NCBI RefSeq assembly: GCF_000276605.1
Contig: NZ_AKJX01000006.1
Location: 1-51,560, forward strand
Direction of reading: 5' to 3'
From: Acidovorax sp. CF316
GTDB taxonomy: Bacteria > Pseudomonadota > Gammaproteobacteria > Burkholderiales > Burkholderiaceae_C
DNA: 51,560 nt
The position numbers and the translations under genes were made by a program. The notes beneath the pieces were generated by a model, which was not told the DNA's origin, made no database searches, and saw nothing but the letters and a program-made list of their open reading frames with translations. Position 1 is the stretch's first letter; every line of letters begins with the position of its first letter. This document shows, in pieces, positions 34,482-43,123 of this stretch.

Positions 34482-35915
34482 TCAGCCGTGCTTGATGGCG
34501 ACCGTCTTGAGCGTGGTGAAACCGTACAGTGCCTCGAAGCCTTTTTCGCGGCCGTAGCCGCTGGACTTCACGCCGCCGAAGGGCAGCTCCACGCCACCAC
34601 CGGCACCGTAGTTGTTGATGAACACCTGGCCGCTGTGCACGCGCTTGGCCATGCGGAACTGGCGCGAGCCGTCGCGCGTCCAGATGCCGGCCACCAGGCC
34701 GAACTGCGTGGCATTGGCCAGCTCCACCGCATGGTCCTCGTCCTGGAAGGCCATGGCCGAGAGCACGGGGCCGAAGACTTCTTCCTGCGCCAGGCGGTGC
34801 TGCACCGGCACGTCGCGCAGCAGGGTGGGGGCCTGGTAGAAGCCGCCCTCGGGCGATTCGTCCACCACCACGCCCTGGGCCACCATGGGGATGCCGGCCA
34901 CCTGTGCGTCGGACAGGAAGTCCCACACGCGCTGCTGCTGGGTCTGGCGGATCAGCGGGCCCACGTCCAGGTCCATGGCCGCCGGGCCCACGCGCAGGGC
35001 CTCGAAGGCCTTGCCCAGGCGTTCGAGCAGGGATTCGTAGATCAGCGAGTCGATCAGCACGCGCGAGCCGGCGCTGCAGGTCTGGCCCGCGTTCTGCACG
35101 ATGGCGTTGATCACCACGGGCACGGCGGCATCCAGGTCGGCATCGGCGAAGATGATCTGCGGGCTCTTGCCACCGAGCTCCAGCGTCACGGGGCAGTGGC
35201 GCTCGGCCGCCACCTGCTGGATCAGCGTGCCGATCTTGGGGCTGCCGGTGAAGCTGATGTGGTCGATGCCGGGGTGGCGCGCGAGCGCGTCGCCCACCTC
35301 ATGCCCATAGCCGGTGACGATGTTCAGGGCCCCCGACGGGAAGCCCACCTCGGCCGCCAGCTGCGCCACGCGGATCAGCGACAGGCAGGCGTCCTCGGCT
35401 GGCTTGACCACGCAGACGTTGCCGGCGGCCAGGGCGCCGCCCACGCTGCGGCCGAAGATCTGCATCGGGTAGTTCCAGGGGATCACGTGGCCCGTCACGC
35501 CATGTGGCTCGCGCCAGGTGAGCACGCTGTAACCGTCCAGGTAGGGCAGGGTCTCGCCATGCAGCTTGTCGCAGGCACCGGCATAGAACTCGAAGTAACG
35601 CGCCAGCGCCAGCGTGTCGGCCCGCGCCTGCTTGGTGGGCTTGCCGCAGTCGCGCTGCTCCAGCGCGGTCAGCTCGTCGGCATGCTCGAGCACCTTGGCC
35701 GACAGGCGCTGCAGCAGGCGGCCGCGGTCGGCGGGCGCCATGCGCTGCCACACGGCGTTGTAGCACTGGCGCGCCGCATGCACCGCCGCGTCGATGTCGT
35801 CGGCGTTGCTGCGCTGGATCTCGTCGAAGGGTTGGCCGTCGGACGGGTCGATCACGGGCAGCGTACGGCCCGACGAAGACGGTACGGAGGCGTTGGCGAT
35901 GTAGTTCAGTTGCAT
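34482..35915 (-). CDS. Aldehyde dehydrogenase family protein (betaine-aldehyde type)
   Basis: A 477-residue NAD(P)-dependent aldehyde dehydrogenase of normal length. The catalytic Glu is in LELGGKSPQIIFADADLDAAV (about 250-270) and the nucleophile Cys in NAGQTCSAGSRVLID (about 285). The cofactor region is WNYPMQIFGRSVGGALAAGNVCVVKPAEDACLS and FTGSPKIGTLIQQ. The C-terminal EEVFGPVLSAMAF and GGGVELPFGGVKSSGYGREKG are also standard. It resembles betaine or gamma-aminobutyraldehyde dehydrogenases, but specificity cannot be assigned. First gene of the ALDH-DUF2889-SDR set; it begins at ATG 35915. Confidence 0.92.
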   Translation of the reverse strand: MQLNYIANASVPSSSGRTLPVIDPSDGQPFDEIQRSNADDIDAAVHAARQCYNAVWQRMAPADRGRLLQRLSAKVLEHADELTALEQRDCGKPTKQARADTLALARYFEFYAGACDKLHGETLPYLDGYSVLTWREPHGVTGHVIPWNYPMQIFGRSVGGALAAGNVCVVKPAEDACLSLIRVAQLAAEVGFPSGALNIVTGYGHEVGDALARHPGIDHISFTGSPKIGTLIQQVAAERHCPVTLELGGKSPQIIFADADLDAAVPVVINAIVQNAGQTCSAGSRVLIDSLIYESLLERLGKAFEALRVGPAAMDLDVGPLIRQTQQQRVWDFLSDAQVAGIPMVAQGVVVDESPEGGFYQAPTLLRDVPVQHRLAQEEVFGPVLSAMAFQDEDHAVELANATQFGLVAGIWTRDGSRQFRMAKRVHSGQVFINNYGAGGGVELPFGGVKSSGYGREKGFEALYGFTTLKTVAIKHG

Positions 35916-35999
35916 GGTGCCATTTTGCCCGGAAATACAACGTGTTCTTAGTATTTGTGGCGCAATTGCCGCTGGGTGATAACCCGTATGCGTCGATAG

Positions 36000-36016
36000 C
36001 TATCGTTTCAATAGCA
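36000..36016 (+). repeat. Short dispersed motif CTATC-NN-TTCAATAGC, copy 2
   Basis: CTATCGTTTCAATAGCA matches copy 1 (1474-1490) except for two central bases and the last base. It overlaps the last codons and stop of the Crp/Fnr gene and adjoins the perfect palindrome CGATAGCTATCG (35994-36005). Confidence 0.4.
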
Positions 36017-36712
36017 AGTCGCGCGCAGGGCCGCCAGGTCCAGGATCTCCACCTCGCCACGGTGCACGCGCACCAGGGCGCGTGCCTCAAGGTCCTTGAG
36101 GATCTGGTTGGTGGTCTGGCGCGAAATGGCCAGCATCAGCGACAACTGCTCCTGCGAAATCCCGATCACCCGGCGCGACTGGCCTTCGGCCGTCCACTGG
36201 CCATAGCCCTCTGCCATCATCACCAGGCGTCGCGCCAGGCGCTGGCCGGCAGGCAGCAGGGCCAGTTCCTCGATGGCCACGAAGGCCGTGCGCAGCTTGT
36301 CGGTGAGCAGCAGGGCCAGCGCATGCCAGTGCTGCGGGTGGGCGGTGAGCCAGGCCTGCAGCGGCTCGTGCGGTATCTGCAGCAGGGTGCTGGCCTCGGC
36401 CGCGTGCGCATCGTGCGTGCGCGCCGAGTTGTCGAAGACCGAGATCTCGCCGAACCAGTGCGGCGGCTCCAGCCGCGTGAGCATGGCCGCGCGTGCCTCG
36501 TCGGCCCGCCCGCCCGTGCCCGAGATGTTGATCGCGCCGCGCACCACGGCGTACAGGCCGCAGGGCGCATCGCCGCGCAGGAAGAGCACCTCCCCCGGCG
36601 CCAACTGGCGCAGGTGGGCCATGGCCAGCAGGGGCTGGGCAAAATCGGGGGGCAGGTGGGCGAACCAGCGGCCGGTCTGGAGCACGGGAAGGTAGGCGGC
36701 GGGTTCGGTCAT
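36008..36712 (-). CDS. Crp/Fnr family transcriptional regulator
   Basis: A 234-residue regulator. The cyclic-nucleotide-like sensor barrel covers about 20-130 (RQLAPGEVLFLRGDAPCGLYAVVRGAINIS, WFGEISVFDNSARTHDAHAAEASTLLQI). The C-terminal winged helix has VIGISQEQLSLMLAISRQTTNQILKDLEARALVRVHRGEVEILD. There is no N-terminal cysteine cluster, so it is not an oxygen-sensing Fnr. The ligand is unknown. I used the ATG at 36712 (MTEPAAYLPVL); the frame continues upstream over the divergent gene's leader. It is divergent from the DUF962 gene, with a palindrome TGTCGG-N4-CCGACA between them as a candidate operator. Confidence 0.9.
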   Translation of the reverse strand: MTEPAAYLPVLQTGRWFAHLPPDFAQPLLAMAHLRQLAPGEVLFLRGDAPCGLYAVVRGAINISGTGGRADEARAAMLTRLEPPHWFGEISVFDNSARTHDAHAAEASTLLQIPHEPLQAWLTAHPQHWHALALLLTDKLRTAFVAIEELALLPAGQRLARRLVMMAEGYGQWTAEGQSRRVIGISQEQLSLMLAISRQTTNQILKDLEARALVRVHRGEVEILDLAALRATCY

Positions 36713-36745
36713 GCAGGAAGGAGAGGGCGGTCGGGCAGGGCGTTG

Positions 36746-36761
36746 TGTCGGCTTTCCGACA
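36746..36761. promoter_or_regulatory. Candidate Crp/Fnr operator TGTCGG-N4-CCGACA
   Basis: A perfect 16-bp palindrome with 6-bp arms and a 4-nt centre, the geometry of Crp/Fnr sites. It lies between the divergent crp-type gene (start 36712) and the DUF962 gene (start 36822). Confidence 0.5.
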
Positions 36762-36821
36762 GACTGTGGCCGGGCATCGGGCGAGTATGGATGCTGCTCA
36801 AAACAATACCAGGAGACACCC

Positions 36822-37349
36822 ATGAAAACCCTGATCGACCAGCTGTCCCAGTACGCCGACTACCACCGCGACCCGCGCAACATCCACACCCACTTCGTGG
36901 GCGTGCCGATGATCATGTTCGCCGTGGTGATCCTGCTCTCGCGCCCCACCTGGCTGCTGGGCGGGGTGCCGGTGGGGCCGGCCCTGGTGGCCGCCATCGC
37001 GGCCAGTGTCTTCTACTTCCGGCTCGATACGCGCTTCGGCCTGGTGATGGCCACCTTGCTGGCCGCCATGCTGGCGGGCGGCCAGTGGCTGGCGCTGCAA
37101 GGCACCACGCTGTGGCTGGCCACGGGCGTGGGCCTGTTCGCCGTGGGTTGGGTGATCCAGTTCGTGGGCCACTACTACGAGGGCCGCAAGCCGGCCTTCG
37201 TGGACGACCTGGCGGGCCTGATCGTCGGCCCGCTTTTCGTGGTGGCGGAACTGGGCTTTCTGATGGGCCTGCGCAAGGAAGTGCAGCACGCCATCGAGCA
37301 GCGCAGCGGCCCGGTGCGCCTGCGCACGGGGCCGGCTGCCACGGCCTGA
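36822..37349 (+). CDS. DUF962 / Mpo1-like membrane protein
   Basis: A 175-residue membrane protein with four predicted helices. The family signature is at the N-terminus, YADYHRDPRNIHTHFVGVPMIMFA (about 11-34), and a second histidine motif is QFVGHYYEGRKPAFVDDL (about 111-128). In yeast, Mpo1 of this family is an Fe(II)-dependent dioxygenase for alpha-oxidation of 2-hydroxy fatty acids, with the conserved histidines binding iron. The same histidines are present here, but bacterial function has not been shown to my knowledge. CAGGAGA precedes the ATG. Followed by a strong hairpin terminator. Confidence 0.88.
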   Translation: MKTLIDQLSQYADYHRDPRNIHTHFVGVPMIMFAVVILLSRPTWLLGGVPVGPALVAAIAASVFYFRLDTRFGLVMATLLAAMLAGGQWLALQGTTLWLATGVGLFAVGWVIQFVGHYYEGRKPAFVDDLAGLIVGPLFVVAELGFLMGLRKEVQHAIEQRSGPVRLRTGPAATA

Positions 37350-37389
37350 CCTGGCGCGTCTCCCCCTCTCTCCCCGTTCATTGAATCCG

Positions 37390-37423
37390 GCCCACGGCAC
37401 CGCATGGCGGTGCCGTGGGCTTT
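37390..37423 (+). terminator. Intrinsic-type terminator after the DUF962 gene
   Basis: GCCCACGGCACCGC-atg-GCGGTGCCGTGGGC is a perfect 14-bp stem with a 3-nt loop, followed by TTT. The T-run is short, but the stem is the strongest in the window. It separates DUF962 from the BASS symporter gene. Confidence 0.7.
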
Positions 37424-37462
37424 GCCACAGGAGCGCGGCCCGTCTGGCCGCGTGAGCGCACC

Positions 37463-38338
37463 ATGAGTTTCATTTCCATCCTGCCCACGCTGCTGTTCAT
37501 TGCGCTGGGCCTCGTCATGTTCGGCCTGGGCCTGTCGCTCACCGTGGCGGACTTCCAGCGCCTGCTGCAGTACCCACGCGCCGTGGTGCTGGCCCTGGTG
37601 CTGCAGGTGCTGGTGCTGCCAGCGGTCTGCTACGGACTGATCGTGCTGCTGGGCGTGCCGCCGCTGTATGCCGTGGGGCTGATGCTGCTGGCGGCCTCGC
37701 CGGGCGGCGTGTCGGCCAACCTGTTCAGCCACCTGTTCGGCGGCAACGTGGCGATGAACATCTCGCTCACGGCCATCAACACGCTGCTGTCCATCGTGAG
37801 CCTGCCACTCATCACCAACTGGGCCATCGCCACCTTCGCCAAGACCGGCCAGGTGGTGCCGCTGCAGTTCGGCAAGGTGCTGGAGGTGATCGTGATCGTG
37901 CTCATCCCGGTGGTCGTGGGCATGTGGGCGCACCGGCGCGCGCCGGCCTTCAGCGCCCGCATGGAAAAGCCCATGAAGCTCTTCAGCGCCATGGTGCTTG
38001 CGGCCTTTGCACTGATCGCCATCGTGAAGGAATGGGCGGCCCTGTCGGCCTCTTTTGCCGACATCGGTCCGGCCGTGCTGCTGTTCAATGCCTTGAGCCT
38101 GGGCGCGGGCTACTTCCTGCCGCGCGCGGTGGGCATGGACAAGTCCATGGCCACGGCCATCGGCTTCGAGATCGGCATCCACAACTCCACGCTGGCGATC
38201 TTCATTGCGCTGTCGGTGCTGAACAACTTCCAGCTGGCGCTGCCAGCCGCCATCTACTCGGTCAGCATGTACATCATGGCGCCGCTGTTCGGCATGCTGG
38301 TGCTGCGCAGGCAGGGGCAGAAGGCCCCGGGCTCATGA
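37463..38338 (+). CDS. Bile acid:sodium symporter (BASS) family transporter
   Basis: A 291-residue membrane protein with nine to ten predicted helices. Family features: GLVMFGLGLSLTVADFQRLLQYPRAV near the N-terminus, ASPGGVSANLFSHLFGGNVAMNISLTAINTLLSIVSLPLI in the crossing helix region, and AIGFEIGIHNSTLAIFIALSVL (the second sodium-site helix pair). BASS transporters import organic anions with sodium; bacterial substrates include bile acids, pantoate and keto acids. Substrate unassigned. The ATG at 37463 is used. Its stop overlaps the convergent DUF1631 gene by 6 nt. Confidence 0.9.
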   Translation: MSFISILPTLLFIALGLVMFGLGLSLTVADFQRLLQYPRAVVLALVLQVLVLPAVCYGLIVLLGVPPLYAVGLMLLAASPGGVSANLFSHLFGGNVAMNISLTAINTLLSIVSLPLITNWAIATFAKTGQVVPLQFGKVLEVIVIVLIPVVVGMWAHRRAPAFSARMEKPMKLFSAMVLAAFALIAIVKEWAALSASFADIGPAVLLFNALSLGAGYFLPRAVGMDKSMATAIGFEIGIHNSTLAIFIALSVLNNFQLALPAAIYSVSMYIMAPLFGMLVLRRQGQKAPGS

Positions 38339-40654
38339 CCTGCTTTCCACGCTGTTGCGCATGGCCGTCTGCGCCACGGCGTCCAGGGCCACGTCCACCA
38401 CGGGCTGCTGGCTGAGTACCTGCAGGTTGCCCTGCTGGATGCACCGGTCGAGCAGCCGCAGGGTCATCGACTGGGTGCGGCCGGACGCGTTGGTGAAGAG
38501 GAAGAAGGTGCCCTGCGAGCCGACCCAGGACAGCTGGGTGCGTTCCCACTGGCCCGCCACCAGCAGGTTGACCCAGCTGCCGACGGCCAGCGTGGGCCTG
38601 GCGGGCGCATCCGCCGGGGTGGGGGCCGGCAGGGGCTCCAGGTCCCCTGGCACAGAGGGCTGCAAGTCGTCCATGAAGCCGGAATCCTGGGCTTCCGATG
38701 GCGCGACCCATGGCTCTTCATCCAGGAGCAGGTCCGGTGGTTCCGCAGACTCGGTGCCCGGCGGCGCTGGAGCATGGGACAGTGCGTCAGGCTTGGGCCC
38801 GCCCTGGAAGGCCTGCTGGTGCAACTGCATCAGCTGCTCGAAGACGGCTTCGGTCCTGTCAGCTGGGTAGTCGATCAAGGCGAGCCCCTCGCGCAGCCGG
38901 GGCAGCAGCTGGGGGATCAGGCGCGCGAGCTCACCGGTGTTCATGCGGGTCAGCTCGGGCTGCGCGCTCCAGACCAGGGCGCCCACCAGCTCCTGGTAGC
39001 GGCCCGGGTCGGCGCTGCCTGTCTGGTCGATGAGGCGCGCCTGGGCCATGACCTGGGCCCAGGGGCCGAGCAGGAAATGGGCAATTTCGCCGGGAATCTG
39101 CTCGAACTGCGGCAGCAACCGGATCTCGCCGGACAACCTGGCCGCCAGCACGTGGCGCTGCTCGGCGTGCTGCAGCGCCTCGATGGCGCGCTGGCGCTCC
39201 TGTTCGCGCGCCTGCTCGCTGTCTGCCCATTGCGCATGCAACTGCTGGCGGACCTGCTCGAAATCGTCGGCCCCTCCGATGGTGGCCGTGGCCAGCGGGC
39301 CGGCAATGTCCATGAGGGAGCGCATGAAGCGCTTGAAGCCCGGTGCCTCGGGCCCGTTGAAGGCCATGGCGTGGTCGGTGATGTCCTGCAGCAGGCGGCG
39401 CGCGGGGTGCTCCTTGTTGCTGAAGAACCGGGGGTCGGCCAGCGCCAGCTGCATCAGGGCAGGCTCCAGGGCGCGTACGAACTGCTGCACGGGCCACAGC
39501 AGCCGGCTGTCGCGCGCGATGTTGTCCACCATCAGCGCAACCACCTCCATGCCCAGGGCGTCGCCCAGCCCCGCGGCGCGCCGCTGGCCCGAACCGTCGC
39601 CCGGCTGGGCGCGCTGGCCACCCAGGCGCTCCATCATCTGGCCGACTTGGTTCATCTCCTGCAGCGCCTCGAAGGCGGCGGGCACAGTCATGGCGAAATC
39701 CGTGGCGGGCGGGTCGATCTGCGGAAGCTCGGCCGGGCTCTCGAACTCGCGTGCAAAGCGTTCGGCAAAGGGCTCGTCGTCCGGCGCAGCCGCCGGGGCC
39801 TGCGCCGGCGCGTGTGTCTCGCTGAACTCGCCGAGCAGCAGGCGGCGCAGTCGGTCGAGCGTCAGCAGTGGGTCGCCGGAGCCTGCCGGCACGGGCAGGT
39901 CCGTTTCCGCCCCGAACCCGGGGGATGCTCCGTCGCCACCCGGCGCGACGTACACATACTCGCCGTCGGCCTGGCGCATGGCGTAGCCCACGGGCTGCAC
40001 GCCGCCTTGCTTGAGCAGATCGATCTGCGCCAGGTAGAGCTTGCGTAGCTCGGTGCCCAGCGCCTTGGCCATGTGTGCCATCCAGTCGTGCCGCACCTGG
40101 GCGGTGGCCTGCATCTGCGACACCACGGCCTGCAGTGCCTGCAGGAAGACTTCGGGGCGCAGGGGGTTGTGCTCGGGCTGCACCCTGGGCAGCCCCTGGG
40201 CTGCGCACACCAGGGCATCGAGGTCGGCCAGCGGCCCCTCGACGGCAGACGCCAGCACCTGGGTGGCGCGGGCGCGCTCGATGCTTTCGGTGATCTGCGA
40301 CTCGTCCATCAGTTCGAGCTGGTCGAAATGGATGGAGAACAGGGAGCGCGAGGGTTTCTCCTCCCCGAGCGCCGTGGTCTGCTGTGCGAGTGCCTTGCGC
40401 AGCGCGCCGGGGTAGCGCTCGCCCATCACGGAGGTGAGTCGCATGAGCTGCTGCTGCGCTTCGAGCATGCCCTGGTGCTCGCCCGGCGTGCGGGCCTGGT
40501 CCTGGCGCAGCTGCAAGGACATGCGCGTCGCCTCGGCGACGCGCTCCATCAGCTGCCTGGAATCGGCCAGCACACCCTGGACGATGCGCTGGTAGTGCGG
40601 GGCGTTGCCGCCGAGAGGGGCAGGGTCAGGCAGTGCGGAATGTGTCAAGGCCAT
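38333..40654 (-). CDS. DUF1631 family protein
   Basis: A large 773-residue cytoplasmic protein of the DUF1631 family, which I recall mainly from beta- and gammaproteobacteria. The N-terminal part is helical (VLADSRQLMERVAEATRMSLQLRQDQ) and includes LFSIHFDQLELMDESQITESIERARATQVLASAVEGPL. A central low-complexity linker (HAPAQAPAAAPDDEP) follows. The C-terminal part has VGSWVNLLVAGQWERTQLSWVGSQGTFFLFTNASGRTQSMTLRLLDRCIQQGNLQVL, which looks like a small PilZ-like beta-barrel segment common in this family; that is an inference. The function is not known. The start ATG at 40654 is preferred. It ends over the convergent BASS stop (6 nt overlap). Confidence 0.85.
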   Translation of the reverse strand: MALTHSALPDPAPLGGNAPHYQRIVQGVLADSRQLMERVAEATRMSLQLRQDQARTPGEHQGMLEAQQQLMRLTSVMGERYPGALRKALAQQTTALGEEKPSRSLFSIHFDQLELMDESQITESIERARATQVLASAVEGPLADLDALVCAAQGLPRVQPEHNPLRPEVFLQALQAVVSQMQATAQVRHDWMAHMAKALGTELRKLYLAQIDLLKQGGVQPVGYAMRQADGEYVYVAPGGDGASPGFGAETDLPVPAGSGDPLLTLDRLRRLLLGEFSETHAPAQAPAAAPDDEPFAERFAREFESPAELPQIDPPATDFAMTVPAAFEALQEMNQVGQMMERLGGQRAQPGDGSGQRRAAGLGDALGMEVVALMVDNIARDSRLLWPVQQFVRALEPALMQLALADPRFFSNKEHPARRLLQDITDHAMAFNGPEAPGFKRFMRSLMDIAGPLATATIGGADDFEQVRQQLHAQWADSEQAREQERQRAIEALQHAEQRHVLAARLSGEIRLLPQFEQIPGEIAHFLLGPWAQVMAQARLIDQTGSADPGRYQELVGALVWSAQPELTRMNTGELARLIPQLLPRLREGLALIDYPADRTEAVFEQLMQLHQQAFQGGPKPDALSHAPAPPGTESAEPPDLLLDEEPWVAPSEAQDSGFMDDLQPSVPGDLEPLPAPTPADAPARPTLAVGSWVNLLVAGQWERTQLSWVGSQGTFFLFTNASGRTQSMTLRLLDRCIQQGNLQVLSQQPVVDVALDAVAQTAMRNSVESRS

Positions 40655-40753
40655 CTTCTCTGGGAATACCGGAATGCCTGTGATGGTACGCGGGCTTGCT
40701 GCCCAAGTGCCCAAGAATCTGCTCAAGAAGACCTTGAGCAGGTTCCAGGTTCC

Positions 40754-41914
40754 TCAGCCAGGTCGGCCAGGCCCTGGCCGGGTCCAGGCCAGCAGCGCCA
40801 CCGTGCCTGCAGCGCACAGCGCCACCAGCGCGCACAGCTGGGGCAAGGCCGCCGCGAGGGGCGCACCCAGCTGGTTCAGGCGCAGCGAGGCTTGCACACC
40901 CGAGGTGCTGGGCAGCAGCCAGCGCGCCCATTGCAGCGGCTCGGGCAACGCTTCCACGGGCCACGAGAAGCCGGCCACGAAGGCGATCGGCAAGGTGGTG
41001 AACAGCAGCACCTGCAGCGCGCGCTCGCGGTTGCCCACCCACAGGCCGATCAGCGCGCCCAGGGCCGCAATGGCAGGAACATAGCAGGCCAGCAGCGCCA
41101 GCGCACCGAGCGGGTTGCCGCCGCGCGGGTAGTCGTGCAGCAGGAAGATCCAGCCGAAATAGAACAGGCCGCTCACCCAGCCCAGGGTGCACAGTGCCAG
41201 CAGCCGGCCCAGCCAGGTGCGGGCGCGCGCCCGGTGGCGCCCCGCCTCCACCCAGGTGCCGGTGAGCATGGCTGCGCCCATCAGCAGTGTCTGCTGCAGG
41301 ATCAGGAGCGCCACGGCGGGCACGACGAAGCTGCCGTAGCCTTCCGTGGGGTTGAACAGCGCCACCATCTGCAGCTGCACCGGGTTGCGGCTGGCGGCAG
41401 CCTGCTGGGCGCTCTGGCCCGCGGCCTGCAGCTTGCGCATCTCGATGCCGGCCGACACGGTGCCCACGGCTTCGGCAAAGCCGTACTGCACGGCCTTGTT
41501 GAGCAGCGCGTAGGCGCCGTTGCCCTCCACGCGGACCAGGGCTTCCTCGCCCCGCACCACGCTGCGCTTGAGGTTGGGGGGGATCAGCGCGTAGCCCTCC
41601 ACCTCGCCGCGCCACAGCGCCTCCTGTGCCTCGCGTTCGCTGGCAGTCACCAGGCGCACTTCGATGCGCGGGTCGGCCTCGGCAAAGCGCGTGATCTGGC
41701 GCGACAGGCTGCTGCGGTCCATGTCCACCACGGCCACGGGCACGCGGGTCAGCACCTCGTCGGCATAGAACCAGGGGTAGAAGAAGCCGTAGAGCACCGG
41801 CGCCGCCACGAGCAGCAGCAGCACGCCCTTGTCGCGGCCGATGGTGGCCAGGGCCTGCAGCCAGGCGCTCCACAGGCTCGCCGGCTCTGCCGACGGGTTG
41901 TGTCGTGCGTCCAT
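40754..41914 (-). CDS. ABC-2 type transporter permease, second subunit
   Basis: A 386-residue permease of the YhhJ/YbhR kind. TM1 (GVLLLLVAAPVLYGFFYPWFY) is followed by a large periplasmic domain opening VPVAVVDMDRSSLSRQITRFAEADPRIEVRLV (about 58-90). A block of five helices then runs from GSFVVPAVALLILQQTLLMGAAMLTG to the C-terminus. The family works with a YbhF-type ATPase and an HlyD adaptor in drug or toxin export. No ATPase gene is in the operon or anywhere else in the window. The start overlaps the stop of the preceding permease by 1 nt (TGATG). Last gene of the TetR-linked export operon. Confidence 0.9.
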   Translation of the reverse strand: MDARHNPSAEPASLWSAWLQALATIGRDKGVLLLLVAAPVLYGFFYPWFYADEVLTRVPVAVVDMDRSSLSRQITRFAEADPRIEVRLVTASEREAQEALWRGEVEGYALIPPNLKRSVVRGEEALVRVEGNGAYALLNKAVQYGFAEAVGTVSAGIEMRKLQAAGQSAQQAAASRNPVQLQMVALFNPTEGYGSFVVPAVALLILQQTLLMGAAMLTGTWVEAGRHRARARTWLGRLLALCTLGWVSGLFYFGWIFLLHDYPRGGNPLGALALLACYVPAIAALGALIGLWVGNRERALQVLLFTTLPIAFVAGFSWPVEALPEPLQWARWLLPSTSGVQASLRLNQLGAPLAAALPQLCALVALCAAGTVALLAWTRPGPGRPG

Positions 41915-43089
41915 CACCGTCCTCCCCAACTCTCGGGTTTGCGCCGTGCCAGTTGCAGGGCCAGCGTGCACACCAGCAGCAGCACGGCCGTGGCCGCCAT
42001 CAGCGCCACCACGGTGGAGACGCTGGTGCGCAGCGGAGCGCCCATCTGCAGCTGCTCGATCTGCAGGCGGATGTAGTGGGTGTAGGGCATGGCCTCGGCC
42101 CAGGCGCGTGCGCTGGCCGGCATGCCCGCCAGTGGAAAGCCCACGCCGCTGAACGCGAACGCCGGTGCCGCGAAGAAGCCCGCGCCCGACAGGGCGGTGC
42201 GCAGCGAGCGCGTGGCGCCCGCCTGTGCCGCTCCGGCGGCCACCGACACGGCCATCAGCAGCGCCAGCCCGACCGCCACCCAGGCCAGGTTGCCCGGCGG
42301 GTGCCAGCCCCGGCCCCAGGTGATGCCCACCAGCGCCAGCAGGGCCACCAGCGTGAGGGATGCCCAGGGCAGGGCGAGCTTGCCGACCAGGGCCCCACCG
42401 GTGCGCAGCAGGCCGCCGTTCGCACCCAGCCATTCGCCCAGCGTGCGGTCGCGCAGTTCGCGGCCCACGGTCCAGGCGCCGGCCGTCATGGCCAGGATGT
42501 GCAGCAGCGCCGGAATCAGCGCCGCGCCCAGGAACTGTTCGTAGTTGGTGGACACGTTGAACAGCGCCAGCAACTGCGTGTGGATGGGCTCCATGCTCAC
42601 GCGCACGGCCTGCGCCGGCTCGCCGCGCTTGTTGCGCGCCGCCATCTCGATGCCGGCCGACAGCGTGCCCACCACGGCGCGCACGTCGCGCTGCAGCACG
42701 CCCGAGTGCGTGCCCAGCTGCGCGTTGTGCAGCAGCGTGACCTGGGCCGTGCGGCCCTCCTTCACGGTGCGCGCAAAGTCGCGCGGCAGCGTGACCACGG
42801 CGTAGACCTCCACGCTGCGCAGGGCGCGTTCGGCCTCGGCCGTGTTGGCGTAGTGCTGCACCACCTGCAGGCCGGGCGTGGCGTCGAGCATGCGCACCAC
42901 CTGGCGCGACAGGGCCGAGTGGTCGTCGTCCAGCACGCCCACGGGCAGGTGGCGGGGAATGCCGGCCGAGAAGATCCAGCCCATGAGCAGCACCGCCAGC
43001 AGCGGCACCCAGCTGACCATGGCCAGGTCCCAGGGGCTGGCAAGCAGGCGCCGCGCCTCGCGGCGAAAGCTGTGGACCAGGGTGCTCAT
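41914..43089 (-). CDS. ABC-2 type transporter permease, first subunit
   Basis: A 391-residue permease homologous in layout to its downstream neighbour: TM1 (LAMVSWVPLLAVLLMGWIFSAG), the periplasmic domain LPVGVLDDDHSALSRQVVRMLDATPGLQVVQHYANTAEAERAL, and the C-terminal helix block with FLGAALIPALLHILAMTAGAWTVGRELRDRTLGEWL. Two such permeases in tandem resemble YbhS-YbhR. The missing ATPase is notable. It starts at ATG 43089, 34 nt after the HlyD stop, and its stop shares a base with the next start, so both subunits should be made in equal amounts. Confidence 0.9.
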   Translation of the reverse strand: MSTLVHSFRREARRLLASPWDLAMVSWVPLLAVLLMGWIFSAGIPRHLPVGVLDDDHSALSRQVVRMLDATPGLQVVQHYANTAEAERALRSVEVYAVVTLPRDFARTVKEGRTAQVTLLHNAQLGTHSGVLQRDVRAVVGTLSAGIEMAARNKRGEPAQAVRVSMEPIHTQLLALFNVSTNYEQFLGAALIPALLHILAMTAGAWTVGRELRDRTLGEWLGANGGLLRTGGALVGKLALPWASLTLVALLALVGITWGRGWHPPGNLAWVAVGLALLMAVSVAAGAAQAGATRSLRTALSGAGFFAAPAFAFSGVGFPLAGMPASARAWAEAMPYTHYIRLQIEQLQMGAPLRTSVSTVVALMAATAVLLLVCTLALQLARRKPESWGGR

Positions 43090-43123
43090 GGCGTGGTCGG
43101 TGGGCAGGGTGTCGCGTGCCGGC

